This document shows positions 1-11,312 of a stretch of DNA of 64,000 nt, one piece after another. Source of the stretch: Lepidostoma basale (Eukaryota; Arthropoda; Insecta; Trichoptera; Lepidostomatidae); contig JAHDVF020001552.1 in NCBI GenBank assembly GCA_022606425.2, forward strand, positions 310,001 to 374,000, written 5' to 3'. Every line of letters begins with the position of its first letter. Position 1 is the stretch's first letter. Both the position numbers and the translations under genes were made by a program. The notes beneath the pieces were generated by a model, which did no database searches, was not told where the DNA came from, and worked only from the letters and a program-made list of their open reading frames with translations.

Positions 1-215
1 AGTGTGATGAAAAAAAAATCTCACGTTGTCTTTGATTTAGTAGAATTCACATGACAATAAAAATGGCGATTGACTAGCTACCTATTACTTTTCATGAGAA
101 TCAATAGATAATTAAATGTGTACAGTAATTCGGTTAAAATATCCTAATGTATACAAAAATGTGGAAAAAATTGGAATCTACCCGATTAGCATCCTAAGAA
201 CTAGCAAAGTTAGAC
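1..215 (+). mobile_element. tRNA-derived SINE (family S1), 3' part
   Basis: The stretch has the body shared by all S1 copies: GTAGAATTCACATGACAATA, then AATGGCGATTGACTAGC and a TCATGAGAATCAAT block. The tRNA-like head is cut off by the window edge. Further S1 copies lie near 2748, 5691, 19206, 53414, 58434 and 62740. Confidence 0.75.
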
Positions 216-1263
216 TTTTCTGCTAATAAAATATGATTTTAAAACTAAAATAAGGTATTCAAATAAAATATTATTTATGCCTGAAGGTTTTAAGTTAAGA
301 AATCACAATGGAAGTTCGTTTTGTTACAAGAGGATAAATGCAATTGTCTTTATAAGATTGAATTCTCGAATAACTTTCGTTACTGTAGTTTGCAAATCAC
401 CCAGTCATCGAATATCGTATCTTACACAAACACATATCTATATCAGGAACAAAGTAAGCAGTAGACACACGAGTTCATGTTATGTACATATCAGTCATTG
501 TGTTCCGGAGGATTGGTTAGGTATCGCACAGACTTAAGTATATATCTGATAACAATAGCGATTCAGCGGTACAATATATTGAACACTAAGGGAGCACTCG
601 AGAGCACAATAAACCTTACGACAAGGCGAAGAGCGCACGTTATTGCATGCTTTAACATTGCACGAGATCTTGCATGGCTCTCCGTTATTACAATATGTAG
701 CATGGAACGTTGCATTCCTCAAGGGTTTCAGATTTGTCATTTTTATTGTAGCGAGACCGAAGACGCACACAATTGAGTGCTGCAGGTAAGTGAAATGCAT
801 TACTTATTCATAATTTTATCCCGCATAAACAAAACAATTTGGAAAAGCTTGGATTTTGGATTTAATAACATCACTCAAAAGTTCTAAAATCAATAATTTT
901 GTCTGTGTAAATGATTATAATATACATTCATGAGCTGCGGATATAGTCTGTTGCAGTTTCTAAACCATATTTTTGGACTGCAAATGTAGCCACCCACACT
1001 AAAGAGGTTAAAATGGAATATTTTTTTTTACGCAACATTTTAGATATCTGGTAAGATACTCAAGTTATGTATTATTTAATTATAAAATATAACCAAATGA
1101 AATTAAATATCTTGCAAATAAATAATAACTATTATATTTATTTTTGTATATCGTGTACGTCGGTGAGCATGTACAAAAACCACAAACGCGCTGGGCGCGT
1201 TTCGAGCACTTAACAAGATCTTATGTTATTTATTGTTTCGGCATTCACATTGTGGTAGGACAT
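216..1263. other. no gene seen; AT-rich unique sequence
   Basis: Only short chance ORFs are present, with no recognisable domains. I see no splice-bounded coding segment and no complete repeat. Confidence 0.6.
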
Positions 1264-1482
1264 GATTAAATTATAAAAAAAACACTTGTTTTTTACCACT
1301 TGAGTATTATATTTTAAACGACTAGTTTCGGAAGCTACATATGCCTTCATCTACAGGTTTCAATATAAACTACTTTATATTGAAACCTGTAGATGGAAGC
1401 ATCTGTAGCTTCCGAAACAAGTCGTTTAATATATAATACTCAAGTGGTAAAAAACAATTGTTTTATTTATAATTTAACAAGA
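1264..1482. repeat. foldback element with hammerhead-like cores (family B)
   Basis: Two arms of about 105 bp (1264-1370 and 1374-1482) are inverted copies with almost no loop. Each arm carries the same ordered core. On + (1387-1423): CTGTAGA, T, a GGAAGC/GCTTCC stem, GAAAC, AA, GTC. The left arm carries it on the minus strand (1320-1356). The heptamer departs from CTGANGA (A6 and N7 look swapped), so catalysis is doubtful. Confidence 0.75.
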
Positions 1483-2181
1483 TCTTAGTATCACGCGCCT
1501 AGCATGCACTCTGCAATCACTGTTTTAACCAAAATTACTAATTTATTTGAAAATATACCGATTTAATGAAAAAGAATATAAAATTTACAGAAATAATGAT
1601 TGAATACAATAGCGTACAAATTATCTTCATGTCTTCACTCGAACTCATATGCTCATGGGTGTAACAATTCAAGTAGGAAAAAGGACATTATTTAAAATAT
1701 GAGAGATGAAAATATTTACTCTAAATAAGAGTAGGTAATTATAATAAGACTTTATAAATATAACTATAATAACATAAAATAACTCTAATAAGTTAACTTA
1801 ATTCCTTATAGAACCATAGGAATAGTTCGCAGCCATTTTTCGTGATTCTTAAAATGCCACTTAAGGCAGAAACATACTATTAACACGCGACGCCACCCGA
1901 TGAAACGTGATGCGTGTTGAGTCGAATCAAATTGTATTGTTTTCTATGAACAGAATCACATTACGAACACCCGACGCGACGCCATGCGCGCACACGCCAC
2001 CTGATCCAGACGAGCTAGATCGACGTGTTGCCGATGGTGGGAGTAAACACGCCACCCGACGCGATGCACGCAGTTTGTTTCTAGACAACACCCGACCCAC
2101 GCGTCAATCGTTCTAGTACTTTCGCAGAGCGTACACGCATACAAATTTAATAAATACATATTTTTGCATTTATTTATCAAA

Positions 2182-2301
2182 ATGACCGACGAACAATTGA
2201 TTGAGTTGGTTAAACGATATCCTGTTTTATATTACACGAGTTTAGCTATATACAGGGATCATACTGTGAGAAATAATGCACGGGAAGAAATTGCCGAGTA
2301 A
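2182..2301 (+). pseudogene. truncated MADF-domain protein of a Harbinger element
   Basis: A 39-codon ORF starts at ATG (AAAATGACC) and reads MTDEQLIELVKRYPVLYYTS, followed by a YRDHTVRNNAREEIAE segment. This is the start of a MADF/Myb-SANT-like domain, with its LI.LV..YPVLY signature and N.A..EIA helix. PIF/Harbinger elements usually encode such a DNA-binding partner of the transposase, acting in nuclear import and end binding. The ORF stops at TAA just where the internal deletion of the element falls, so about half a domain remains and it is unlikely to work. It lies tail to tail with the transposase remnant on the minus strand. Confidence 0.8.
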
Positions 2302-2304
2302 ATG

Positions 2305-2582
2305 AATACACACAAATGATTTCTTTGAATAAATTCGTGTATTTCTTCAAATTGTGTTTTAGTAACCCGAAAATACACGTGAAATCTTTCATTATCTTGA
2401 AGTAAGTCTGGATACAGAGTATGATATTCACCACACGTACTTCTATTTTGATTTATTTCATGTACCCAGTAACGCCTAATTATTATATTTTTCTTGAGTC
2501 GTTTAAGTATCATGTATGTACCCAAAATTTGCATCAAATCTTCTTCAAAGTCTTCATCTGACTCGTTATTTATTAAATCCAT
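2305..2582 (-). pseudogene. truncated PIF/Harbinger transposase, N-terminal part
   Basis: Reading from the ATG at 2582 on the minus strand gives an acidic leader (NNESDEDFEEDL) and then RRYWVHEINQ, GEYHTLYPDL and FRVTKTQFEEI. This is the conserved N-terminal block of HARBI1-like DDE transposases (R.YWVHPI...GEF..L...L..D...F..YFRM). The DDE catalytic residues lie further downstream in the family and are missing, because the deletion joins this reading frame to the MADF remnant. The preserved opening frame suggests a fairly recent origin from an autonomous element. Identification rests on motif order only. Confidence 0.8.
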
Positions 2583-2747
2583 AGCACACAACCATACACT
2601 TTCACTGCTGTCAGCTAACTGTACTCAGAAATTGCTAATACGCCGTGGCGTCGGGTGTTGGTAATGTGCACGGTGTACATCGGGTGTCGACACGTTGCGT
2701 CGCGTCGCGTGTTAATAGTATGTTTCTGCCTTTAGGCCTTTAATTTG

Positions 2748-2971
2748 TCAGTTTCCCGTTGATTTCCATATTTTAGAATACAGCAGGTTATTTGAACCCA
2801 CTAACTGTACGCAACTATCTGGCAATTGATTCTCATGACATGTGATAGGTAGCTAATCTATCGGCATTTTTAATGTCATGTGAATTCTACACCAGCCCAA
2901 AGACAGTGTGACAATCACACTACCATCACCGGGAATCGAACCTGGGACTATCGTTGCGGCAGTCATAGATC
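2748..2971 (-). mobile_element. tRNA-derived SINE S1, 5'-truncated
   Basis: On minus, the copy has a B-box-like GGTTCGATTCCCGG, the GTGTGATTGTCACAC stretch and the body seen at 1-215. The A-box region is absent. Confidence 0.75.
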
Positions 2972-3029
2972 TTTTTATTCTGCTACAAAGGTCGTCATTA
3001 TAGTTTAAGACAATAAATTTCATGTTTTT

Positions 3030-3565
3030 TGTTACAAAGGATGGGGGAATGGAGCCCTTTCCAAGAAGGGTTGGGGCAGGCAACAAAATCAATGGTACGC
3101 ATAAAGTTGTCATCGCAAACAAAAATCTACCCAAAAAGGCTAAGATGGCAGTGCAGGAAGCACGGAACTGACAAAAGAAAAATGAGATCTATTTTACAAG
3201 TAAAATGAGATCTCTTAAACTCATGTGTTCTAAATATATATATGAAACAGTGTCAAATGCAAATATTGAGAAGAAGTGAATGTGGTGTGAATGAGAGTGT
3301 TATCAGCAAAATAATGAAAGGAACATTAAGATGGTTAAGACACGTGGAAAAAATACACGAAGAACGGAAGGTAAAAAAAGTATATATTAAAGATACAAGA
3401 AAAAGAGGGATACCGGAAAACCTAGCACGATCAAATCAATTAAGAGAGATTGACTCGATAACACGACGCGTGAATGTTGAGAAAACGAAGGTATGTCAGG
3501 AAATAATAATTTGGCGGTCCATTATTTCTACCTACCCCTTCGGAGAAAGTGCGTGATGATTAGTT
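3030..3565 (+). mobile_element. LINE 3' fragment (family L-A, RTE-like RT C-terminus)
   Basis: Broken reading frames match the shared C-terminal reverse-transcriptase tail. One segment reads RRVGAGNKINGT, K.VIANKNLP and KAKMAV. After a gap come IMKGTLRWLRHVEKIHEER, CQEIIIWRSIIS and YPFGESA. The 3' end resembles CTACCCCTTCGG...GTGATGGTTAG. Multiple stops show it is dead. This is one of the longer of about 15 L-A copies in the window. Confidence 0.8.
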
Positions 3566-4630
3566 ACACCGAGAAAAAAAACAATGATATTAAAATAATT
3601 TCTGACCTAAATTTATTAAACGCGTTTATAAAACTTAATGTTTAAAATAATTTATGGGCACGAAAAATCGGAAGAAAACCTTCGATAATTGTTAAAGTTG
3701 CAGCACAACATCCCTGTTTATAACTTCTGTATCAAGAGTAGATAATATGCTAATAGTCATGATGCTGTCTAACCTCCTATAAGAGAGAAAAATAAGATGG
3801 ACATAAAAATATCTGTCAGGCTAAAGTCGTATTTTTGGTTACAAAAATATTTTTTCTCTCGAAATAAATGAATCGACCAGAATGCTTTCCTACTGCATCC
3901 AAGTAAATAGACGGATAAAAACCAGCACTCTCTATATGATTGATTAATATTCACTCCTAAAAATAAATGTAGGCATTTCAATTTTATTTTTCCAAGAAAA
4001 AAATCCCATTACAATTATAGAAATTCTGTTCAACTCCGAGTGGTATTTTTGAAGCGATCAAATATTTACCCTGTTGTGCAGTGAAAGGTTTTGTCCGCGA
4101 GCTTTATTTGTCCCTGTAAATATTTCTGCCAGCAAAAACTCCCTTTGTCCCTTTATAAATGATTCACTGGGAAATTTATCTAAAACCTGCTATTTTGCTG
4201 TTCGCCTCCGACGAAATTTTTAATATTACACGTGAAAATGTAATATATTGTACATATACGAGTACGTATTTACGAGTACCTTTACCAGTAATACATAGAG
4301 TTCATTATTTTTCTGATATTTATGCGAATATAATGATATTTTAAAAATGGTAATTTTTCATATTTATTGTTTCTTGAACAATGATTTTAAACTCAAAAAA
4401 AAAAACAATTAATTGAAATTTATTGGTAGAACTTCATTACAAACAATAAAAATAAAAATTAATTTAACGTATATTTAGTTAAAATTCTGGTGATGATGCA
4501 GCGAGCTGCCAGTCGAAGACACAAATATTAGAGAATTTTTACTAAATATATATAATAATATATTTAAAAAAAGACATATTTTGGTTTTCATTATTTACGG
4601 TGTTAAACTCCAAATTAAATACTTAATATA
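3566..4630. other. no gene seen
   Basis: AT-rich sequence with short chance ORFs only. Two TACGAGTA octamers lie within 24 bp (4257 and 4273). Confidence 0.5.
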
Positions 4631-4775
4631 AAAAAACTTCTGTTTCTAGAAGTTTCATTATTTTACGGGAATGACATGTAGCGCTTTAAATGTTAAGTAA
4701 TTCCTCAGCATGGCAAACAAGTCATTCCTATAAAATAAAATAAAACTTCTAGAAAACAAACATTTTCATTTCATA
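4631..4775. repeat. foldback family A, degraded
   Basis: The arms match the A consensus (CTTCTAGAA, GACATG, ACTTCTAGAAAACA). The central GAAAC element has decayed to CAAAC. Confidence 0.6.
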
Positions 4776-4886
4776 TCTATGTCTAATTCTGTAATAACTA
4801 ATAAATACATACTAATTGTAGACGGGGACAAAAGATTTGAGTTAATAAATCTAATAAAATAAAAATGCAAAAATGGATTATCAATT

Positions 4887-5104
4887 GAATGAAAACATCT
4901 GTTTTCTAAAAGTTTTATAATATTTTTTATGAATGACATGCTTCACATTTCTAAGACATTATCAAATTTTCTTTGATAACGCCTTAGACAGACAAACATG
5001 TTGATTAACAGAAATAATAATAAAACGTCCAGAAAACAGACGTTTTTATTCGTATTAATTATTTAATATGGAGTTTTAATTCTTCGTTCAAGAAACAATA
5101 AACA
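4887..5104. repeat. foldback family A
   Basis: The left arm begins GAATGAAAACATCTGTTTTC and runs through GACATGCTTCAC. The right arm runs from TTGATAACGCC through AAACATGTTG to CAGACGTTTTTATTCGTATT. The right flank (ATTTAATATGGAG to AAGAAACAATAAA) is shared with other A copies. Confidence 0.75.
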
Positions 5105-5690
5105 AAAATACACTTTGTATCTTATAAATTTTGTACGTATCTCTAATGTTATTTTGCGTAAGGTTTTTGAACCAGACGTTTACCATTATATTTTTAAAAT
5201 TAAATTATTAATTAATTAGCCAATATTTTCAATCAGCACTCTTAATTAGTGTTGTACGGAACTTATCTGACAAAGAAGTTAATACAAGTGGCAAGAGTCT
5301 CAAGGCGTCTCGTAAAAATGCTAACAGTTTTTCCACAAGCGATTGTTCATTAAAACTCGAGACGAGCTCATTTGCAAACGAATGAAAGTTTAAGTCCTTT
5401 TAAGATTGTTCTCGAGTATCTGGTTTGTTAGAATAAATTGGGAAATAGATTAAGTATCGGGGAATAATAATTGTTTTGTAATTTATACTTTGTTCAAAGC
5501 AAGGAGAATTTCTTTTAACGATATTTTATTGAATTGGAACAAAATGGCGACAATTGATTTTGTTTCATATAATGTAATTGGAGCGAATGCTATTGACATA
5601 ATGCATTCTTGATATTGAACAAATATACGTTCATTTAAAAAAAAAACTCTCAATTCATTTTCATACTGTATTTGTGGCAAAATAACAAGA
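5105..5690. other. no gene seen
   Basis: AT-rich unique sequence. The minus-strand 65-codon ORF here has no recognisable features. Confidence 0.5.
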
Positions 5691-6440
5691 GTTATGACTG
5701 CTACACTGAAGGTCCCGAGTTCGATTCCTGGCGATGGCAGTGTAATTGTTAATTTTTTTTTGATCTGGTGTAGAATTTACGTGACAATAACATCTCGATA
5801 GATTAGTAACCTATCATAAGTCATATGAAATCAGGGAGAGAGGTGGCACCTTGAGAGGCCCCGTTCTTTTCTCTTGGATCAATTTTGTTTTTATTTATAC
5901 ACATTAAAATGTTAGGTTCCCTGTGTTCCTGTAACTTGTTTCCATGACTGTTTTCTCTATTTACTAAGGATTTCTTTTTCATCATTCCAAGTTTTCTCTC
6001 CCATCCCACACTCTGTCCCATCCTCACCAATGTCTGTCTGAAGTTTTTTTGTGATGGGCCATAGAATCATCTGCCGTGTTTTGCTCTATTTTGTGAGATT
6101 GGGACATTGTAGTGGATTGTAATTAAACTGGATTAAATGTGGCTTGGTGACCCTTTTGACTTTTGCTGTTTTTTTCTGGAATTGTGCGTTCTCCAGCTAA
6201 AGTCTGTCGTGGATGGGGGGCAGCTCTAGGGATTGTTTGAGCGAAGCTGACGAACCGGCGCCGCTGTGTCCTATAACAGCTTCGTGTAAGCGGCGGGTAA
6301 ACTTCTATGTCATGAGAATCAACATCTCAAAATTTGTAAACAGTGATTGGGTTCAAACATATCTGTTGTATACAAATGTGAAAAGCAACGGGAAACTACC
6401 ACATTAAAAACACCCAAATCGCATCATAAAAACCAGCAGA
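5691..6440 (+). mobile_element. tRNA-derived SINE S1, split by an insert
   Basis: The head (GACTGCTACACTGAAGGTCC, B box GAGTTCGATTCCTGG) and body run from 5691 to about 5825. The S1 tail resumes at about 6306 (GTCATGAGAATCAAC) and ends in AAAACACCCAAATCGCATC. About 480 bp of unrelated DNA separates the two halves. Confidence 0.7.
5826..6305. mobile_element. unidentified 480-bp insert within SINE S1
   Basis: The insert splits an otherwise continuous S1 copy. GTCAT-like bases flank both sides, a possible short target duplication. No TIRs, poly-A tail or recognisable protein is seen. A minus-strand ORF of 69 codons is not recognisable. Confidence 0.4.
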
Positions 6441-6594
6441 GATGTTAATCAGTAATATCCATTTTGTAAATTATAAATCTCTAAAAGAAAAAAAGTTATT
6501 AATACACTTTTGTTAGCTTTTCTTCATTGGTTCTATTAATAAAACCGATTGGCGCTATACGTAGTCAACAAAACTAATAATTTTATTTTTATAA

Positions 6595-6835
6595 TAAGTA
6601 TTTAAAATAAAATAAAATAAAAACACTGTACTTTGTTTTTCACCACTATGCGGTTATTTTAATTGCCGACTAGTTTCGCTTGTATCCAAGCTTCCTCGGG
6701 GCTTCGTAATAACAGCCCTGAGTAAGCTTGGGTACAAGCGAAACTAGTCGACAAGTAAAATAACGGCATAGTGGTATAAACAAAGGTCAGTGTTTTTATT
6801 TTATTTTATTTAAAATACAAATAATAAAAAATAAA
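6595..6835. repeat. foldback element with hammerhead-like cores (family C)
   Basis: Inverted arms at about 6599-6700 and 6712-6820. The + core at 6718-6749 is CTGAGTA, A, GCTTG/CAAGC stem, GAAAC, TA, GTC. The minus core at 6668-6699 is CCGAGGA, A, GCTTG/CAAGC stem, GAAAC, TA, GTC. Another family C arm lies at about 16275-16345. Confidence 0.75.
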
Positions 6836-7404
6836 TAAATGTCCAACCACAAAGTGAATGCTTCATTCTCAAAATTAATCTAATTTAAAAAAAATTTAAA
6901 TGAAATTCGACAGTAATTAAATGAAAAACTCTTAAATATATTAAATATAGAGAAATAAATTTAGGTACACTATTTACTAAAATTCACAACAAAGATTCCG
7001 TCTTAAAAAGTTTTTAAAATGTAATCTTTAACAACCCCTGTATAACAGTTTTGGTGCAGCGAAAACAAAAGGTTCCATTTCTGTTGAAAATAATTCCTTT
7101 CGTTTTCATTTGACACCGGAATTAATTTGAAAGAATGGCTGCAGTAATTTTAACGACGCTTTCCTTGTTCCGGAGACGTTAATATCTGAGATTAAATCTT
7201 TGGAAACATAATAAACCAGGACTCTGTATAATTTGACCGCCATTTTGGCAGTAATTCAATAGAAGCGGCCTGAACTGTTCCCTTCTTGTGCTTTTAGAGG
7301 TAAAGAACGTTAAGTCTAAAACTGTGACTTGAATAAATTAAGTGTTATAAAATTTAGAGAGATTTTATTTCGCTTTGGCGTACCCGGTAAAAAGGTTTTA
7401 ATTT
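6836..7404. other. no gene seen
   Basis: AT-rich sequence without a recognised repeat. Confidence 0.5.
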
Positions 7405-7575
7405 TTAAAACACTATCACAATAGTAGTATCAAATATTATTTTTATGCGGTTGTTGCGACAGCTGTTTCGCTTTTCCAATCTATGTTGTTACAGGTGTTA
7501 CAAAGAACTCATGATGCTAACATAGGTTGGCGACATAGCTATCACGACAATTTCATCAAAATAAATTGTGATATG
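7405..7575. repeat. degraded foldback, family G
   Basis: The left arm has GACAGCTGTTTCGC. The right arm has TAACATAGGTTGGCGAC. It is related to the intact family G foldback at 63655-63905, but both cores are damaged. Confidence 0.55.
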
Positions 7576-7710
7576 TACGAGTATAAAAATAGAGATGCTG
7601 GACACATTTGATAGTAGGGTGTTGCGGAAAATCCGATGGGAAGATGAGGTGTGGAAGTTACTGCAAATGGGAGACTGGAAAGCTGGAGTAGGTGACAGAA
7701 GTACATGGAG
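7576..7710 (+). mobile_element. LINE RT tail fragment
   Basis: The frame ends in a GDRSTWRR segment, like the DRS.WR tail of RTE-like reverse transcriptases. It runs directly into a GA microsatellite. A short antisense L-A fragment follows at about 7803-7855. Confidence 0.45.
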
Positions 7711-7773
7711 GCGAGAGAGAGAGAGCGAGAGAGAGAGCGAGAGAGAGAGCGAGAGAGAGAGAGAGAGAGAGAG
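7711..7773. repeat. GA microsatellite
   Basis: About 63 bp of (GA)n broken by four GC steps. Confidence 0.95.
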
Positions 7774-8259
7774 TGGACCGATTAAGACAGACGAAGAAGA
7801 AGATTACATACTTCTCTCGCTTCCTCAACATTAATACATCGTGTCATGCACATACGTCGATATAATATAATTACATTATTTTAATTAATTATTATGAAAT
7901 ACCTAATAATTATGAATATCCAAAAACAGTTTACTTTTCTTTACCTCTGAAATACCAATCTTGAGTTACTTCGAGGGCTATTTCATTGGAAGGGTCAAAT
8001 CTTTGCAACGACATTTCATACTTTCGTTAATGAATTCATTAATTAACTGTGATACTTGCGAGAAGCGTGCTGGAGTAAATATATAGAGCGTTCAAGTAGC
8101 TGAAAGGCCGCACATTAATTAGTTTTGCACAAAGATGTCACAAAATAATAAAAATAATATTTGATATTCAAAGAGATACGAAAAATATGCTTGAAACATT
8201 TTGTTTCTTGTTGTGAGACATACGCGAAATAATTTACTGTTTCGTAATGACTCCGTAAT

Positions 8260-8865
8260 GACAATGTCAGTAAAACTGAGTGGATGACATTCGGACGACT
8301 GGATCATAATGATTCGGTGATGCAACTGAACGGTTACAATGTTGAAAAGGTGGAAAAGTTCAGACACCTCGGCAGCATGCTTACAGACACCCTTGACCCA
8401 GATGTAGAGTTGAAATGTCGGATTAAAGCAGCAAGAACTTTTGCAATGACAATATCAACTTAAAACTAAGACAGAGGATGTTAAGGTGTTATGTGTGGTC
8501 TGTTCTGTTATATGGGTGTGAGACATGGACATTAAAAGTAAATACAATGAACCGGTAAGAGGCATTTGAAATGTGTCTTCTTAGCAGAATGTTCAGGATC
8601 CCATGGACAGACAGAGTGACGAACACAGAAGTCCTGAATCGTGCAGGGAGTAAATAGAAAGCTGCTGACATTGATCAAAGTTCGCAAGATTTCATATCTG
8701 GGTCACGTTCTACGAGAAGAAAAATATCGCCTGCTGCATCTAATTTTGTAGGGAAAGAGGAGGAGGAGCTATTCTGGACAGGCAGGATAGGGAAGAGTTT
8801 ACCAGAGTGATGGCCAATGTCGGGTGGACCTTACAGGGCACTTTAAGAAGAAGAAGTAATGACTC
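8260..8865 (+). mobile_element. LINE 3' fragment (family L-B, RTE-like)
   Basis: A heavily broken RT C-terminal region is recognisable in pieces: KVEKFRHLGS-like and YGCETWTLK-like segments, a YRRMFRIPWTD-like segment and a final GRIGKSLPE..AMSGGPYRAL tail followed by GAAGAAGAAG. Stops and frameshifts throughout mark it as dead. Confidence 0.6.
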
Positions 8866-8959
8866 CAAACAATAATCTTTCGGACAGAAGCAATGTTCTA
8901 ACATAAATGGTTGATTGATTTGATATATTGTAATAATCAATAAAAAGTACATCCATTAA

Positions 8960-9626
8960 GGGGTTAGGGGTTAAATAAGTATTATCATTTTTTTTTTATA
9001 AATTTAATTCATTTCATATAACCAACAATATTAAATTATTACATTATGTATGTTTTAACTTGATACCCAAATTTGAGAAAAATATATAAATGAAGTTATC
9101 GCCATATTTGTTGGACCCTGTTCCATAAGTGGTGTTTTGCGGTAACCATTATAACTTCTTAGAGGTTCATCTAAAATCATTCAAATAAAATAAATTATTT
9201 TAATAGTTAATCTAGTGCTTGATCGAAGCTATTTGTTTTTTGGAAATATACAATATGCCGGCCTCTGATAATTTTCTTACGGATTTTCAACACTTAATTG
9301 TTTATAAAAAATATAAGTGTTTAAAGAAAACAAAAGAATCCTTCGATCAGGCACTAAATAAACTATTAAAACATTATATTCATTTTTATTTGAATGATTC
9401 AATATGAACCTGTAGGAAGTTATAATGGTCACCGCATTATGGAACAGGGTCCAATGGCGATAACTTCATATATAATTTATATATTTTTGAAAAATTTGGG
9501 TCAAATCAAGTTAAAACATAATTTACTAATTTAATATTTTTAGTTTATAAAATAAATTTAAATACTGCCAATTTGTATTTATTTAAAATACTGTTTTTTT
9601 TCATACCTCTGACTGCCCCTGACCCC
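8960..9626. mobile_element. 667-bp palindromic MITE flanked by TTAA
   Basis: TTAA lies on both sides (8956-8959 and 9627-9630). The ends are GGGGTTAGGGG and the complement of GGGGTCAGGGG. Long inner inverted repeats follow, e.g. GGACCCTGTTCCATAA opposite TTATGGAACAGGGTCC, and GTGCTTGATCGAAG opposite CTTCGATCAGGCAC. TTAA sites suggest piggyBac-type mobilisation. No transposase is visible. Confidence 0.7.
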
Positions 9627-9769
9627 TTAATTGTTCGTATTTTTCGCTTTTAATACATCTCAGGGTTTTATAATAGTTTTATTATATTAAAAACGCCATA
9701 ACAAAAAATTATGCTGCAGTAACTTAATCTTAAAATATTATTCACAAAAACTTTAAGACGCGAGGAAAT

Positions 9770-9850
9770 GAAAAAATCAACGTGCATGTGAATGCTGAGG
9801 AAGTGAAAGCGAAACCGGTCGAAGCCATAAAATCAAGTGGTATTAATCTA
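9770..9850 (+). repeat. solo arm with hammerhead-like core
   Basis: The core at 9795-9820 reads CTGAGGA, A, a 2-bp GT/GC stem with a GAAA loop, GAAAC, CG, GTC. The heptamer fits CTGANGA but stem II is very short. No inverted partner is seen. Confidence 0.5.
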
Positions 9851-9905
9851 AATACGAGTATATATCATAAAGAAATAGATTAATTTATACATTTTTAATA
9901 ATCGT

Positions 9906-10070
9906 AAAGTGGCTATGAGGTTCGCAACCCATTACACCGCGTCTCCCGCAGGGCGTAAAGAGAAGGATGGAGTGCCGCATCGGTTAAAGTGTGACGGTCC
10001 ATTATTTCTGCCTACCCTTTCGGGGAGACGGCGCGATGGTTAGTTAGTTGGTTAGTTAGTTAATTTTAAT
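9906..10070 (+). mobile_element. SINE-like element with L-A tail (family S3)
   Basis: About 160 bp with GAGGTTCGCAACCC (B-box-like), CGTCTCCCGC and GGATGGAGTGCCGCATC. It ends in the L-A LINE tail CTACCCTTTCGGGGAGACGG and a (TTAG)n/(GTTA)n run. Two further copies are at 29650 and 44611. Confidence 0.7.
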
Positions 10071-10776
10071 ATAAATTTTACGTAATTATTACAAATGTAA
10101 AGTTGTTTTTTTATCTTTTAAAATCAAGGGAACTATTATATTGTGAATATTACCAATAAGACAGATAACGTTGTAAAAAGGATTAATTTTAACTTCTTCC
10201 AATTAGTTATCAGTCTGTAATTATCAGAGACATTGACGAGACTGGGTATACAAATAAATACCTTGTGGAAGACATTAAAAATGTTGTCATTTTGCGTCCA
10301 TCTCCGAGTCTTCTGTTAACCGTGTAACCAACCATTGAGAACATTTCCTCGTGATTTTGTAGGTACAGGTCGTGGATGTGTCCAGCTAGTTGATTGCATG
10401 CCGCAAGAGTGGGAGTTATATATCGCCTCAAGTCATGATGTAATGTGTTTCACTGTGAGCGTATTTTGTTATGGAGCAGTCACCATTAGCGGACACGCAA
10501 AGATCCTATTACCTTGAGTCGGCTCCTACAATTATTCTTGACTTTTTGCGACTCGTTCACAAGTCTTGATGCCAGCCGTTCCCCTCACATGTGAAGGAAC
10601 ACTTAGTAACTTTAATCTCGTGGCATTTGCCCAAAAACGCGAGACGTTACATAAGTAATGGACCCTTTTCAATAATGGACGGAACTTTGTTGATTCAGGA
10701 CCATTCGTTTAATTTCATTTTCTTGTTTTCGCATGTTACTCGTAGATACGCGGACAATTTATCCTCACTCAGATCC
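10071..10776. other. no gene seen
   Basis: Moderately GC-rich around 10330-10600, with ORFs of 60-73 codons on both strands that I do not recognise. Confidence 0.5.
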
Positions 10777-10780
10777 TTAA

Positions 10781-11308
10781 CCGGTTAGGTGCCTTAAGCG
10801 AGTATACTCGCCCTCTGTCGCAATGTTTGTGGAACTGGGCATACAAAATGAGCGAGTTTACTCGCTCAAGTTTATGGCAGTTTCTAAATAATTTCTATTA
10901 GGAATTCAAATAATCTAAAATGTGGCACATACGAGTATATCGCATCTATAACGATGATAAATATAATAATTAATACGATATTGCAGTTTATTGATATTAA
11001 TAATTTTACAGATATTTACCTAAAATCTTCACAAGACTGTCGACATGTGTTTTAAATACAGGGCTGTCGTAATTGGATATTAGTTTTTGCTATGCATTAT
11101 AACTTATTTTTGTGAATTGTGCAAAGCAGGTGATTTTAATTTATAAAGTTTGTTCACCTCTTACGTTTGCGTTGTATTTTCAACGAGATTTTAAATAAAA
11201 TCCTTTGAATATATGGCCAAAATATTTAATATAATTCTATTAGGTTTCATTTAAAAAAATTACGGCCGTTCGAGATCAGCCACACTTATACCTCCGACAC
11301 TTTAAGGG
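10781..11308. mobile_element. piggyBac-type MITE candidate
   Basis: The left TTAA (10777-10780) is followed by CCGGTTAGGTGCC. The right end is complementary to an AACCCTTAAAGTGTC-like end, with TTGA in place of TTAA (11309-11312). Subterminal palindromes around GCGAGTATACTCGC and GAGCGAGTTTACTCGCTC mark the left side. It resembles the clearer element at 26674-26911. Confidence 0.5.
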
Positions 11309-11312
11309 TTGA

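Larger units (their letters stand above)
1864..2731. mobile_element. PIF/Harbinger deletion derivative with intact ends
   Basis: Perfect 30-bp terminal inverted repeats begin AGGCAGAAACATACTATTAA and run into GC-rich CGCGACGC repeats. Both sides have a TTA target duplication (1861-1863 and 2732-2734), the 3-bp TWA site typical of PIF/Harbinger. Inside are the start of a MADF-type ORF on + and the start of a Harbinger transposase on minus, brought together by an internal deletion. Without a full transposase the element is non-autonomous. Confidence 0.9.

Noticed and set aside
7568..7834. Protein with an Arg-Glu/Ser repeat
   Set aside because: The repeat is a translated GA microsatellite joined to a LINE scrap.
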